Source: DATLXH01 sp035576005 (GTDB taxonomy: Bacteria > Acidobacteriota > Thermoanaerobaculia > Gp7-AA8). Taken from it: a stretch of 33,476 bases of DNA. The first letter of the stretch is position 1. Every line of letters begins with the position of its first letter. A model generated the notes under the pieces. The model saw nothing but the letters and a program-made list of their open reading frames with translations, did not search any database and was not told where the DNA came from. A program made the position numbers and the translations under genes. The stretch covers positions 1-33,476 of the forward strand of contig DATLXH010000019.1 in the NCBI GenBank assembly GCA_035576005.1. Reading direction: 5' to 3'. Of this stretch, positions 8,625 through 16,017 are shown piece by piece.

Positions 8625-8688
8625 AGAAAGGGAACAGGATGGGATCCTTTTCTTAATTCTGCGTTCTTCATTCTGCGTTCTACGTTCA
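8583..8688. repeat. Inverted repeat overlapping the 3' end of lnt
   Basis: The left arm (about 8583-8630) is built from short tandem units of the GAACGCAGAATGAAGAATGAA type. The right arm (about 8650-8687) is its approximate reverse complement (TTCTGCGTTCTTCATTCTGCG). The left arm contains the lnt stop codon. The whole could form a long imperfect hairpin at the end of the transcript and may act in 3' end protection or termination. Confidence 0.75.
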
Positions 8689-8748
8689 ATCTCTACACAA
8701 TGCATGGCAGAATGACATTCAAATCCATCTACGCCAAAGGACCCTTCC

Positions 8749-9853
8749 ATGAACGACGACACCCTTTCAAAGGTCAATGCGATCCGCGACCGACTCGGTG
8801 CCATCCGGAGATATCTTTGACCTCGATGCCGCCCGTACAACCCTTGGAGAGATCGAGCGTGAGATGTCGCGTCCAGGTTTCTGGGACCTCCCCGAGGCCG
8901 CGCAGGACGTAGGAAGGAAGCGGAGTCGCGTCGAGAAGCGACTCAACACCGGGCAGTCGATCGAGACCAGCTCCGAAGAGGTCGACCTCCTGGTGGAAAT
9001 GGAGAAGGAAGGGGAGGACGTCGGCAGCGAGATCGAAGCTCTCGTCGCTCAGCTTGACCGTCAGATGACCGAGGTCGAGATGACGATGAAGCTGTCCGGG
9101 GAGCACGATGACCGTGACGCGATCATCGCGATTCATCCTGGCGCGGGCGGGACGGAGTCGCAGGACTGGGCCGATATGCTGCTCAGAATGCTTCTTCGTT
9201 ATTGCGAAAGAAAGAGTTTCGCGACCGAGATGATCGAGTATCAGTCGGGGGAAGAAGCGGGGATCAAGAGCGCCACCTTCATGGTGCGAGGGGATTACGC
9301 CTACGGCTACCTGAAATCCGAGCACGGGGTTCACCGGCTCGTCAGGATCTCTCCGTACGACGCGGCGAAACGGAGACATACATCGTTCGCGTCAGTCCAC
9401 GTCTACCCGGACATTGATGAGGAGATCGAGATCGAGATCAACGACAAAGATCTTCGCATCGATACGTATCGCTCCTCGGGTGCCGGCGGCCAGCATGTCA
9501 ACGTCACCGATTCTGCGGTCCGGATCACGCACCTTCCAACCGGACTCGTCGCTACGTGTCAGAACGAGCGGAGTCAGGGGCGCAATCGCGATACTGCGAT
9601 GAAGCTTCTGCGCTCCAAGCTCTATCAGGTCGAGGTCGAGAAGCGAAAGGAAGATCAGCAAAAGCTGGAGGGAGAAAAGAGGGAGATCGGCTTTGGCAGC
9701 CAGATCCGCTCTTACGTGCTTCAGCCGTATCAGCTGATCAAGGATTTGCGCACCGGTTACGAAACCGGCGATCCGCAGAGGGTTCTCGACGGCGACATGG
9801 ACGGTTTCATCGAGGCGTACCTCGCGGACGGCGCAAGAAAGAGCGCGGAATGA
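8749..9853 (+). CDS. prfB: Peptide chain release factor 2, programmed +1 frameshift
   Basis: RF2 ends translation at UGA and UAA. The gene opens with a short frame from ATG 8749 (AAAGGA a few bases upstream), which reads 23 codons ending RRYL and then meets TGA at 8818-8820. Shifting +1 at CTT-TGA-C continues with DLDAARTT to the stop at 9853, giving about 367 residues against 365 in E. coli. The peptidyl-hydrolysis motif GGQ (about 246-248, in SSGAGGQHVN) is intact. The stop-codon recognition tripeptide reads SPY (about 201-203) where E. coli RF2 has SPF, a conservative change. The overlapping in-frame ATG at 8777 is not the true start, because it would discard the conserved N-terminus. Confidence 0.95.
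8806..8821 (+). promoter_or_regulatory. prfB programmed +1 frameshift site
   Basis: The site reads CGG AGA TAT CTT TGA C. The slippery CTT-TGA-C is identical to the E. coli prfB site, and an internal Shine-Dalgarno-like GGAG occupies the place of the E. coli AGGGGG at the same spacing. By the known mechanism, low RF2 slows termination at this UGA and lets the ribosome slip forward, so RF2 controls its own synthesis. Confidence 0.93.
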
Positions 9854-9934
9854 ATGTGGGTAAGTGCAGCGGGTCGTTGCGGCGAGCTTGTCGTCCCTCG
9901 CCTCTCCACCCACCCGCCCAGGTTCCTGATAACA

Positions 9935-10049
9935 CCGTCATCCTGAGGAGCGCTTTTGCGACGAAGGATCTCAAAATACGACGCTGTGCAACGAGGCATC
10001 TGCCCATCTCGAGGTCCTTCGTCGCAGAAAGCGCTCCTCAGGATGACGG
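9935..10049. repeat. Inverted repeat pair of the GTCATCCTGAGGAGC type
   Basis: The left arm (9935-9972) and right arm (about 10011-10049) are near-perfect reverse complements: CCGTCATCCTGAGGAGCGCT faces AGCGCTCCTCAGGATGACGG, and GCGACGAAGG faces its complement. A spacer of about 38 bases separates them. The rest of 9854-10223, a 370-base gap between prfB and the glycosyltransferase, shows no gene, RNA or clear promoter. Confidence 0.85.
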
Positions 10050-10223
10050 GATTCATCATGGTCTAACCGTTGCGGAGCGACGTTCTCGCGCTCCCAGGGA
10101 GCTCCCAGTGTTTGGGCGGGTTGTCAGCATGACACCTCGTTTCTCTTTGTCAGTGGCGGCACGCTGCCGTACATCCGCTCGGTATCCCACGAGGATCTTT
10201 CACCCATCAATCGGTGTGTCTCA

Positions 10224-11750
10224 ATGCGCGTAGCGTTTCTCTCGCCGCTTCCTCCCGTTCGGTCCGGTATAGCCGATTACTCGGCGATGCTGCTTCCGGC
10301 TCTCACATCGTGGGCTGACGTAACGGCTGTCGTCCAGCAGCAGGAGACATTGGAACCGAATGGAGTGCCCGTCATCTCGCTCGCCACGTACCAGAAATCG
10401 CGTGATCGTTTCGATGCGGTGATCTATCAGATTGGAAACAACCCACATCATGAGTTCGTCTATCGCGAGGCGATGGAGTATCCCGGTGTGGTGGTGCTTC
10501 ACGACTACGTCCTTCATCATCTCATCGTCGAAATGACTCTCGCTCGCGGCGATGCCGAGGGCTACATCCGTATGCTGACGGCGAGTCACGGGAAGGCAGG
10601 CGAGGCATGGGCCCGCGGACGCGCTGCGGGGTTCGAGCAGGAAGCGGGAAACTTCCTTTTCCCCGCATCAGCAGAGCTTGCACGCAGGGCGCGATCGATC
10701 ATCGTCCATAACGAGTTCGCAAAAACCAGCCTCCGGGATCAGGGCGTCACCTGTCCCGTCGCAGTCGTCGACCATCCCTCCCTCCCGGCGAACGTGAGTG
10801 AGGGGACATCGAAGAGAATCCGGCGGCGGCACGGTGTGTCAGATGACGAGCGCATCGTCGGAATGCTCGGTTTTGTCACGGCGGCAAAACGTGCGGAGAT
10901 TGTATTTGAGGCGTTCTCGCGTGCAGTTGAGCGACGTCCGTCAATGAAGCTTCTGATCGTAGGGGAGCCGGCGTCCAACGTCGATCTCGAGGCACTGGCT
11001 GTTAGCCTCGCCGTTCCGCGTGAGAAATGGATCGTGACGGGCTACGTGGCTGACAGTGAATTCGACGCGTACATCGCGTCGATGGACCGGATCGTCAATC
11101 TGCGGTATCCGACGGCGGGCGAGACCTCAGGAACGCTTGTCAGGGCTCTGGCACAGCGGAAGCCTGTAGCAGTCAACAATTTCGCACAGTTCTCCGAGCT
11201 GAGCTCCGCAGTGACGCAGATTCCGTTCGGGGCAACCGAGGTAGCTTCATTGACCCGCTTCATGATCGATGACGACATGCCTGACGCGAGCGGGGACGCA
11301 GGACCGGCTCTGTTTCTCCCCGCCACAGCCGCGGAGGCTTACAGGCTCGCAGTCACGGCTCTTTCAGTGACGCATTCGGCGAGAGTGCCCGCCGTGAGAG
11401 TTACCCCCCTGTTTACGGCGTTGAAAGGTCGTGTGGCCATCCGCACGGACGCCCGCGTGAGCACGATGAGCGCACAAATCGTGAATGAAGGGTTCGACAC
11501 GATCCACGCCCTCCTCTTCGGTACGCCCACTCTACGGTTTCGCCTCAGGGCGCGTCGCGAGCGAACGGTCGTGGCCGAGTCGACGTTTGATGTCGATCGC
11601 GATCTCGGACCGGGCGAGGAATTTGATTCGCAAGCGTCGATCATTCCCGGCCCATTTGATCGAATCGAGTTGACGAGCTTTCTGGAAGGGTACCCTTCGC
11701 TTTCCGAGACCATGCTCGCCATCGAGGAGCATCGCATTGACACGGTTTGA
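10224..11750 (+). CDS. GT4-like glycosyltransferase with beta-rich C-terminal extension
   Basis: A 508-residue GT-B fold enzyme. The N-terminal Rossmann domain opens with MRVAFLSPLPPVRSGIADY, which carries the glycine-rich acceptor-side loop. The donor-side domain (about 205-345) has VGMLGFVTAAKR, KLLIVGE, WIVTGYV and the sugar-nucleotide segment YPTAGETSGTLVRALA (E300 region). Such enzymes move a hexose from a nucleotide sugar onto a glycan or lipid. Residues from about 395 to 508 form an extra segment of alternating hydrophobic residues that suggests a beta-sandwich and is not part of a usual GT4 enzyme. No other glycan genes are nearby. Its end overlaps the NUDIX gene by 14 bases. Confidence 0.85.
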   Translation: MRVAFLSPLPPVRSGIADYSAMLLPALTSWADVTAVVQQQETLEPNGVPVISLATYQKSRDRFDAVIYQIGNNPHHEFVYREAMEYPGVVVLHDYVLHHLIVEMTLARGDAEGYIRMLTASHGKAGEAWARGRAAGFEQEAGNFLFPASAELARRARSIIVHNEFAKTSLRDQGVTCPVAVVDHPSLPANVSEGTSKRIRRRHGVSDDERIVGMLGFVTAAKRAEIVFEAFSRAVERRPSMKLLIVGEPASNVDLEALAVSLAVPREKWIVTGYVADSEFDAYIASMDRIVNLRYPTAGETSGTLVRALAQRKPVAVNNFAQFSELSSAVTQIPFGATEVASLTRFMIDDDMPDASGDAGPALFLPATAAEAYRLAVTALSVTHSARVPAVRVTPLFTALKGRVAIRTDARVSTMSAQIVNEGFDTIHALLFGTPTLRFRLRARRERTVVAESTFDVDRDLGPGEEFDSQASIIPGPFDRIELTSFLEGYPSLSETMLAIEEHRIDTV

Positions 11751-12315
11751 TGCCGCCCACCTCGCGAGGCTTCGAACAGATCTCGCCGGTCACGTCGCCG
11801 TCGCAATGAGCTCAACGAAGCTTCGTCGTGCATGCGTGGTCGCTCCACTCATCGCACAGGAAGGGGAGTGGCGGATCCTTTTCACTCTGAGAGGTGACAA
11901 CCTGTCGTCACATGGCGGTCAGGTGTCATTCCCGGGCGGTGTGGTCGAAGAGGGCGAGGGGCTCGAGGAGGCGGCCTTGCGGGAGGTCGGCGAAGAGATC
12001 GGCGTGCCCGCGTCCGCTGTCGAGCTCATCGGAAGGCTCGACGACCTTGTGACGCACAGCGGATTCCTGGTCGCGCCTTTCGTGGGGATCATTCCGGGAA
12101 ACTTCGACTATCTCATTCAATCGCAGGAGGTGGATGAAGTGTTCGAGGTGCCGGTCGCAACACTCATGAGGCGCGACAATCCGCTGGTGAAAAATGTCGA
12201 GTTCCGCGGACGCATGTACCCGAGCTATTTCTACGAGCACGACGGCCCGGTGGTGTGGGGGCTCACCGCGAGGATGGTGAAAGCGCTGCTCGATGTCGTG
12301 CGCTCGACTTCGTAG
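11737..12315 (+). CDS. NUDIX hydrolase, CoA pyrophosphatase type (NudL-like)
   Basis: A 192-residue protein, the same length as E. coli NudL/YeaB. The NUDIX box fits the consensus exactly: G68, E74, R82-E83-V84, E86-E87 and G89. Just before it, LFTLRGDNLSSHGGQVSFPGG fits the UPF0035 signature of coenzyme A pyrophosphatases. The expected reaction is hydrolysis of CoA or acyl-CoA to 3',5'-ADP and phosphopantetheine with Mg or Mn. The start is TTG 11737 inside the end of the glycosyltransferase gene, so expression is probably coupled. The substrate is inferred from the motif, not proven. Confidence 0.88.
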   Translation: MTRFDAAHLARLRTDLAGHVAVAMSSTKLRRACVVAPLIAQEGEWRILFTLRGDNLSSHGGQVSFPGGVVEEGEGLEEAALREVGEEIGVPASAVELIGRLDDLVTHSGFLVAPFVGIIPGNFDYLIQSQEVDEVFEVPVATLMRRDNPLVKNVEFRGRMYPSYFYEHDGPVVWGLTARMVKALLDVVRSTS

Positions 12316-12330
12316 CGCGCTCCGGCAGTT

Positions 12331-12392
12331 GTCGTCCCGAGCGATGTACGGAGTGCCGCGACTGAGAAAAGGAAGGGAGGTGTCGGGACGAC
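12331..12392. repeat. Inverted repeat between convergent NUDIX and efp genes
   Basis: Arms GTCGTCCCGA (12331-12340) and TCGGGACGAC (12383-12392) lie in the 132-base gap between the two convergent stop codons. There is no T-run on either side. It could slow both transcription directions, but it also resembles the CATCC-type dispersed repeats. Confidence 0.5.
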
Positions 12393-12447
12393 CTTTTCGC
12401 AATGGCTCCGACGTCGATCCTGCGAGGCGAATGCGTTGCCCGCCTTT

Positions 12448-13005
12448 CTACTTTGCGCGCTCGAGGTAGCGGTTCTCGCTCGGGTCGACGATGATCTCTT
12501 CGCCTTCCGTTACGAAGGGCGGGACCAGGACGGTCTGTCCGTTTTCGAGAATGGCCGGCTTGTAAGACGCTGAGGCGGTCGAGCCCTTCATCATGGGCTG
12601 CGTCTCGACAATCTTCACCCGCACCGATTTCGGCAGCTCGATCCCGATCGGCTTCTGCTCGTAGAACTGCACCTGCAGCTTGATGCCCGCGGAGAGCCAT
12701 CCCGCGGAATCGCCGAGGTCGTCGCTGGAGATTTCGATCTGCTCGTAATTCTCGGTGTTCATGAAGTGGTGCGACTGACCATCCGAGTACATGTACTCCA
12801 TCTCGTGCTGATTGATGAAGGCCTGCTCGATGGAATCATTGGAGCGGAATCGATGCTCGAACTGGTTTCCTGTGCGAAGGTTCCGCAGCTTCGCCTGAAC
12901 CATGGCGCGAAGGTTCCCTGGAGTGTGATGACGAAACTCCATCACCTTGCAGAGATCCTTTTCAAAAAGAATCACCATGCCGTTTCTCAAGTCGTTTGCG
13001 TTCAT
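12448..13005 (-). CDS. efp: Elongation factor P
   Basis: A 185-residue EF-P with three beta-barrel domains. The first includes AKLRNLRTG, the second YMYSDGQSHHFMNTENYEQ, and the third SASYKPAILENGQTVLVPPFV with a conserved C-terminus. It rescues ribosomes stalled at polyproline. The start at 13005 gives the normal N-terminus; the frame runs on upstream to 13254 but without EF-P sequence. An ungapped alignment to E. coli places Asn31 at the modified Lys34 position (TPGNLR instead of KPGKGQ), so the standard beta-lysylation site is missing; Arg33 is the nearest basic residue. The gene is divergent from the binding protein. Identity is certain; the modification state is open. Confidence 0.95.
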   Translation of the reverse strand: MNANDLRNGMVILFEKDLCKVMEFRHHTPGNLRAMVQAKLRNLRTGNQFEHRFRSNDSIEQAFINQHEMEYMYSDGQSHHFMNTENYEQIEISSDDLGDSAGWLSAGIKLQVQFYEQKPIGIELPKSVRVKIVETQPMMKGSTASASYKPAILENGQTVLVPPFVTEGEEIIVDPSENRYLERAK

Positions 13006-13130
13006 CAGATGTAAGAAATCCTTTGAGATTCGAAGTGTCCAGTCAGCTACACTTCTCCGGAAAATCGTCCGATCGGACTGATCGGAGCCGGATTCTAGCG
13101 CGATGGAGCGTGATTGAGGGAAGGTGTTTT

Positions 13131-14282
13131 GTGATTCGAGCTTTTTTGAAGGTTTCAGCAGCGGCCGCCCTCCTGGTGACGGCCTGCCAGGCACCTCGCG
13201 GCGAGCAGCCAGCAGCAACCGTTGAAGACATTCCGGTAGGGGTCTACCTCTCACTCACGGGCTCCGAAGCGACATTCGGAAATGAGACGCTGGAGGGTAT
13301 CCGCATGGCTGCGGATGAGATCAACAGTCGCGGAGGCGTTCTGGGTAAGAAGCTGCGACTCGTGGTCGAGGATGATCAGGGGAAGCCGGAGGAAGCCGCC
13401 TCTGTCGTGACCAAGATGATCACGTCCGATCGCGTTCTCGGGATGATCGGTGAGAACAAGTCCGCCTGTTCTCTGGCCGCCGCTCCGATCTGCCAGGCAG
13501 CCAGGGTACCAATGGTTTCGCCGTCATCAACGAATCCGGAAGTGACGAAGAAAGGCGACTACATCTTCCGTGTCTGTTTCATCGATTCTCTGCAGGGAGA
13601 CGCAATCGCGAGTTATGCGGTGAAGAGTCTGAAGGCAACGAAAGCCGCGATCATCAAGGACGTCAAGAGTGATTACTCAGTCGGCCTCGGACAGTTCTTC
13701 GCTCAGGGTTTCGCGGCGAGGGGAGGGAAGGTCGTCGCCGATCAGAGTTACAGCGAAGGGGATCGGGACTTCCGCTCGCAACTCACTGCGATCAGGAATG
13801 CAAAGCCAGACGTCATCATGGTTCCCGGCTACTACACGGACGTCGCACAGATCGCGATTCAAGCGCGGGATCTTGGGCTGACGATTCCTCTCATCGGCGG
13901 CGACGGATGGGAGTCCCCGAAGCTACTCGAGATTGCCGGTTCGAGCCTCGATGGCTCGTACTACGCGAGTCCGGTATTTTTTTCCGACAAAGGCTCACCC
14001 GCGATGGCGACGTTCATCTCATCATTTCGCAAGCGTTATGGCAAAGAGCCGGCCGCGTTGAATGCGCAGGGGTACGACGCATTGAACGTGTTTGCCGAAG
14101 GGGTTCGCCGTGCCGGGACGCTCGATCCACCAGCCATTCGGAAGGCGATCGCGGAGACGAAAGACTTTCAGGGTGCGGCAGGCGTGCTGACATTGAACGA
14201 GAATCGTGATGCGGTAAAGCCGGTCTCGATGGTGAAGATCGTAGGGAAGACGCCGACATTTGCGGGGTGGGTGGAACCGTAA
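13131..14282 (+). CDS. LivK-like substrate-binding lipoprotein
   Basis: A 383-residue type 1 periplasmic-binding protein (Peripla_BP_6 type) as used by branched-chain amino acid ABC importers. From GTG 13131 it has a lipoprotein signal peptide ending in the lipobox LVTAC. Family landmarks include VGVYLSLTG, the GIRMAADEINSRGGVLGKKL helix, MVSPSSTNPEVT and VPGYYTDVA. GGAAGG sits just upstream of the GTG; the frame is open to 12996, but the extra residues would hide the signal. The ligand is probably an amino acid or small amide, which is inference. No permease or ATPase genes are nearby, so it must work with a transporter encoded elsewhere or act as a sensor. Confidence 0.88.
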   Translation: MIRAFLKVSAAAALLVTACQAPRGEQPAATVEDIPVGVYLSLTGSEATFGNETLEGIRMAADEINSRGGVLGKKLRLVVEDDQGKPEEAASVVTKMITSDRVLGMIGENKSACSLAAAPICQAARVPMVSPSSTNPEVTKKGDYIFRVCFIDSLQGDAIASYAVKSLKATKAAIIKDVKSDYSVGLGQFFAQGFAARGGKVVADQSYSEGDRDFRSQLTAIRNAKPDVIMVPGYYTDVAQIAIQARDLGLTIPLIGGDGWESPKLLEIAGSSLDGSYYASPVFFSDKGSPAMATFISSFRKRYGKEPAALNAQGYDALNVFAEGVRRAGTLDPPAIRKAIAETKDFQGAAGVLTLNENRDAVKPVSMVKIVGKTPTFAGWVEP

Positions 14283-14415
14283 GGGCCTGGCGCGCCGTCG
14301 GTCGGTGCCTCGACGCCATGCAGGATCAAGGGGCCGCGAAAGATACGAAGACCTCGCCCTTCCGACGGACTGGCGAGACTTTCACGCCCCTCTCCCTGCT
14401 TCGCTTCGCTCGCTT

Positions 14416-14438
14416 CCCTCTCCCCGCCGGGGAGAGGG
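14416..14438. repeat. Perfect 10-bp hairpin between convergent genes
   Basis: CCCTCTCCCC (14416-14425) pairs perfectly with GGGGAGAGGG (14429-14438) across a 3-base loop. It lies in the 215-base gap between the convergent binding-protein and nitroreductase genes and could end both transcripts, although no T-run follows. Related CCCTCTCCCC text lies at about 33335-33345. I see nothing else in 14283-14497. Confidence 0.6.
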
Positions 14439-14497
14439 ATACGCCGCTTCGCGGCTCAACCACGTCAGTCAGTAAACCGGTGTCATTAGAGGCGTTA

Positions 14498-15118
14498 CTA
14501 TTCGTGTCCCACTCCGTTTCCCCACGTTCCCGCGAACGCGATCTCGCTGATCGTAAGGCGCGTTCTTGCCGCCTCTTCTTTCGCTTTCATTCCGGGAGGG
14601 AGCGACTGGAGGTCGCGGTTCGGATATCCAACCGCAATCATCGCCATTGGCTCGAACCCCTCAGGAATGTTGAACTCGCTTCGAGCCCGGGCGATGTCGT
14701 AGCCCGCCATCTGGTGGGCGACGAGGCCAAGAGCTACCGCCTGCAGCGCGAGATTCTCCGAGGCCAGACCTACGTCGTGGGGCGCGGTGCGATTCGGCTT
14801 TCCGTTGTGAGTGAACGTCAATCGCGCTACGGAAAGCATCAGAAGGGGGGCGTCCAGCGCCCACGCATTTCCTTCAGCGAGACAGCTGTTGGCTTCCTCT
14901 CTGGCGTTAGGGTCTGATCCATCCCAGATCAGGTAACGCCACGGCTGATCGTTGAAGCACGATGGCGCCCACCGCGCCGCTTCCAGAAGGCTTTCGAGTT
15001 TCTCGTGCTCGACCTGGCGGCCTTTCTCAAAGACTCGCGGACTCCAGCGACGCGCCAGAAGCTCGTGTATGGGATGTTCCAGCGCTGCCGGTTTTTCGGG
15101 GTACGAACTCGAGCTCAT
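14498..15118 (-). CDS. Nitroreductase family FMN protein
   Basis: A 206-residue member of the nitroreductase family of homodimeric FMN enzymes. Typical features are RRWSPRVF near the N-terminus (FMN phosphate contact), EAARWAPSCFNDQPWRYLI (about 47-65), the dimer helix region GLASENLALQAVALGL, and IAVGYPN near the C-terminus. It probably reduces a quinone, nitroaromatic or other acceptor with NAD(P)H; the real substrate is unknown. A perfect AGGAGG (complement of 15126-15131) stands 7 bases before the ATG, the best ribosome binding site seen in the window. It lies 26 bases after the serine hydrolase gene and probably shares its transcript. Confidence 0.9.
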   Translation of the reverse strand: MSSSSYPEKPAALEHPIHELLARRWSPRVFEKGRQVEHEKLESLLEAARWAPSCFNDQPWRYLIWDGSDPNAREEANSCLAEGNAWALDAPLLMLSVARLTFTHNGKPNRTAPHDVGLASENLALQAVALGLVAHQMAGYDIARARSEFNIPEGFEPMAMIAVGYPNRDLQSLPPGMKAKEEAARTRLTISEIAFAGTWGNGVGHE

Positions 15119-15144
15119 GAAAGAACCTCCTACAGAACCTGGAC

Positions 15145-15837
15145 TCAGCCCAGCGCATCGCCAAGGAAGTTTGCCACGGCTTCCATGGATTCCTCGATCA
15201 CGAAGTGGCCCATGTCGAACTCTTCGTAAACGGGATCGATCCCATGCTCCTGCAGGACGAGACGCGTGCGACGGGCGGCTTTCACAGGGATCATGTTGTC
15301 GGCCGTGCCGTGGACGATCATGACCTTCTGATCGCGTCGCGCCTTGAGGTCAGGCAACTCTTCTTCGTGAATCGCGCCGCTCATGCATACGATCGCGGCG
15401 AGTGGTTCCTTTGTCCGGAAGCCGACGTCGAGCGACATCAGTCCCCCTTGAGAGAAGCCGATGAGCGCGACTCGGCCGGGCGTAGTCGGGTAGCGCAGCT
15501 GCAACTCGCCGATCAACGCGAGCAGACTCGCCCGCGATTTCGTCAGCGACTCCTTCCGAGGAGGCCATGAATCGAACCAGGAGAAGCCCCAGATTTTACC
15601 GGGATACGGTTCGAAGGGGCGAGGAGCATCGGGGAAGATGAAGCGGTAGTGGTGCCGCATGTCGAGCGCGCCGGCGATGGCGGCCAGGTCCTGGGCGTTA
15701 CTGCCGCGGCCGTGAAGGCCGATGACGAGAGGGAGCTCTGCCGAGGCGTCACCGCCGCCCGGTGTGGTCTCGAGATAGTTCAGCGAAAGGTCGGTTTTGC
15801 GATGGATTCCGGTCATAAGTGTCTGGTAACAGCGCAT
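15145..15837 (-). CDS. Phospholipase/carboxylesterase-type alpha/beta hydrolase
   Basis: A serine hydrolase of 230 residues from ATG 15837, or 223 from ATG 15816; neither has a clear ribosome binding site. The oxyanion segment GLHGRGSN, the nucleophile elbow GFSQGG, the aspartate in HGTADNMIPV and the histidine in DMGHFV make a complete catalytic triad in the expected order. It resembles the abhydrolase_2 group, which includes small carboxylesterases and acyl-protein thioesterases. No signal peptide is seen, so it is probably cytoplasmic. It is first in a two-gene unit with the nitroreductase, which hints at a shared detoxification or catabolic role but does not prove one. Confidence 0.88.
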   Translation of the reverse strand: MRCYQTLMTGIHRKTDLSLNYLETTPGGGDASAELPLVIGLHGRGSNAQDLAAIAGALDMRHHYRFIFPDAPRPFEPYPGKIWGFSWFDSWPPRKESLTKSRASLLALIGELQLRYPTTPGRVALIGFSQGGLMSLDVGFRTKEPLAAIVCMSGAIHEEELPDLKARRDQKVMIVHGTADNMIPVKAARRTRLVLQEHGIDPVYEEFDMGHFVIEESMEAVANFLGDALG

Positions 15838-16017
15838 GAGGCGAGGATCAGGCCAGATCGTGCTCGGTCGGTTCCTCTCGCCCTCACAAGGTGGTGGCGC
15901 ACCAACCTCTCCCTCGGAAGAGGGGAAGGCGCGCGGTTTGGGCTGTCAGGCGGTTTCCGGTAACATCATCGTTCCTGAATCGGTTTCCCATGAACGGCTT
16001 AGGGGTGAGGGGCTTCC

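Noticed and set aside
8777..8818. ATG 8777 as the prfB start
   Set aside because: It would replace the conserved RF2 N-terminus with out-of-frame residues. The 8749 frame plus the CTT-TGA-C shift explains the sequence better.
14416..14438. Intrinsic terminator at the perfect CCCTCTCCCC hairpin
   Set aside because: The stem is strong, but there is no T-run on either side, so it is listed as a hairpin repeat only.
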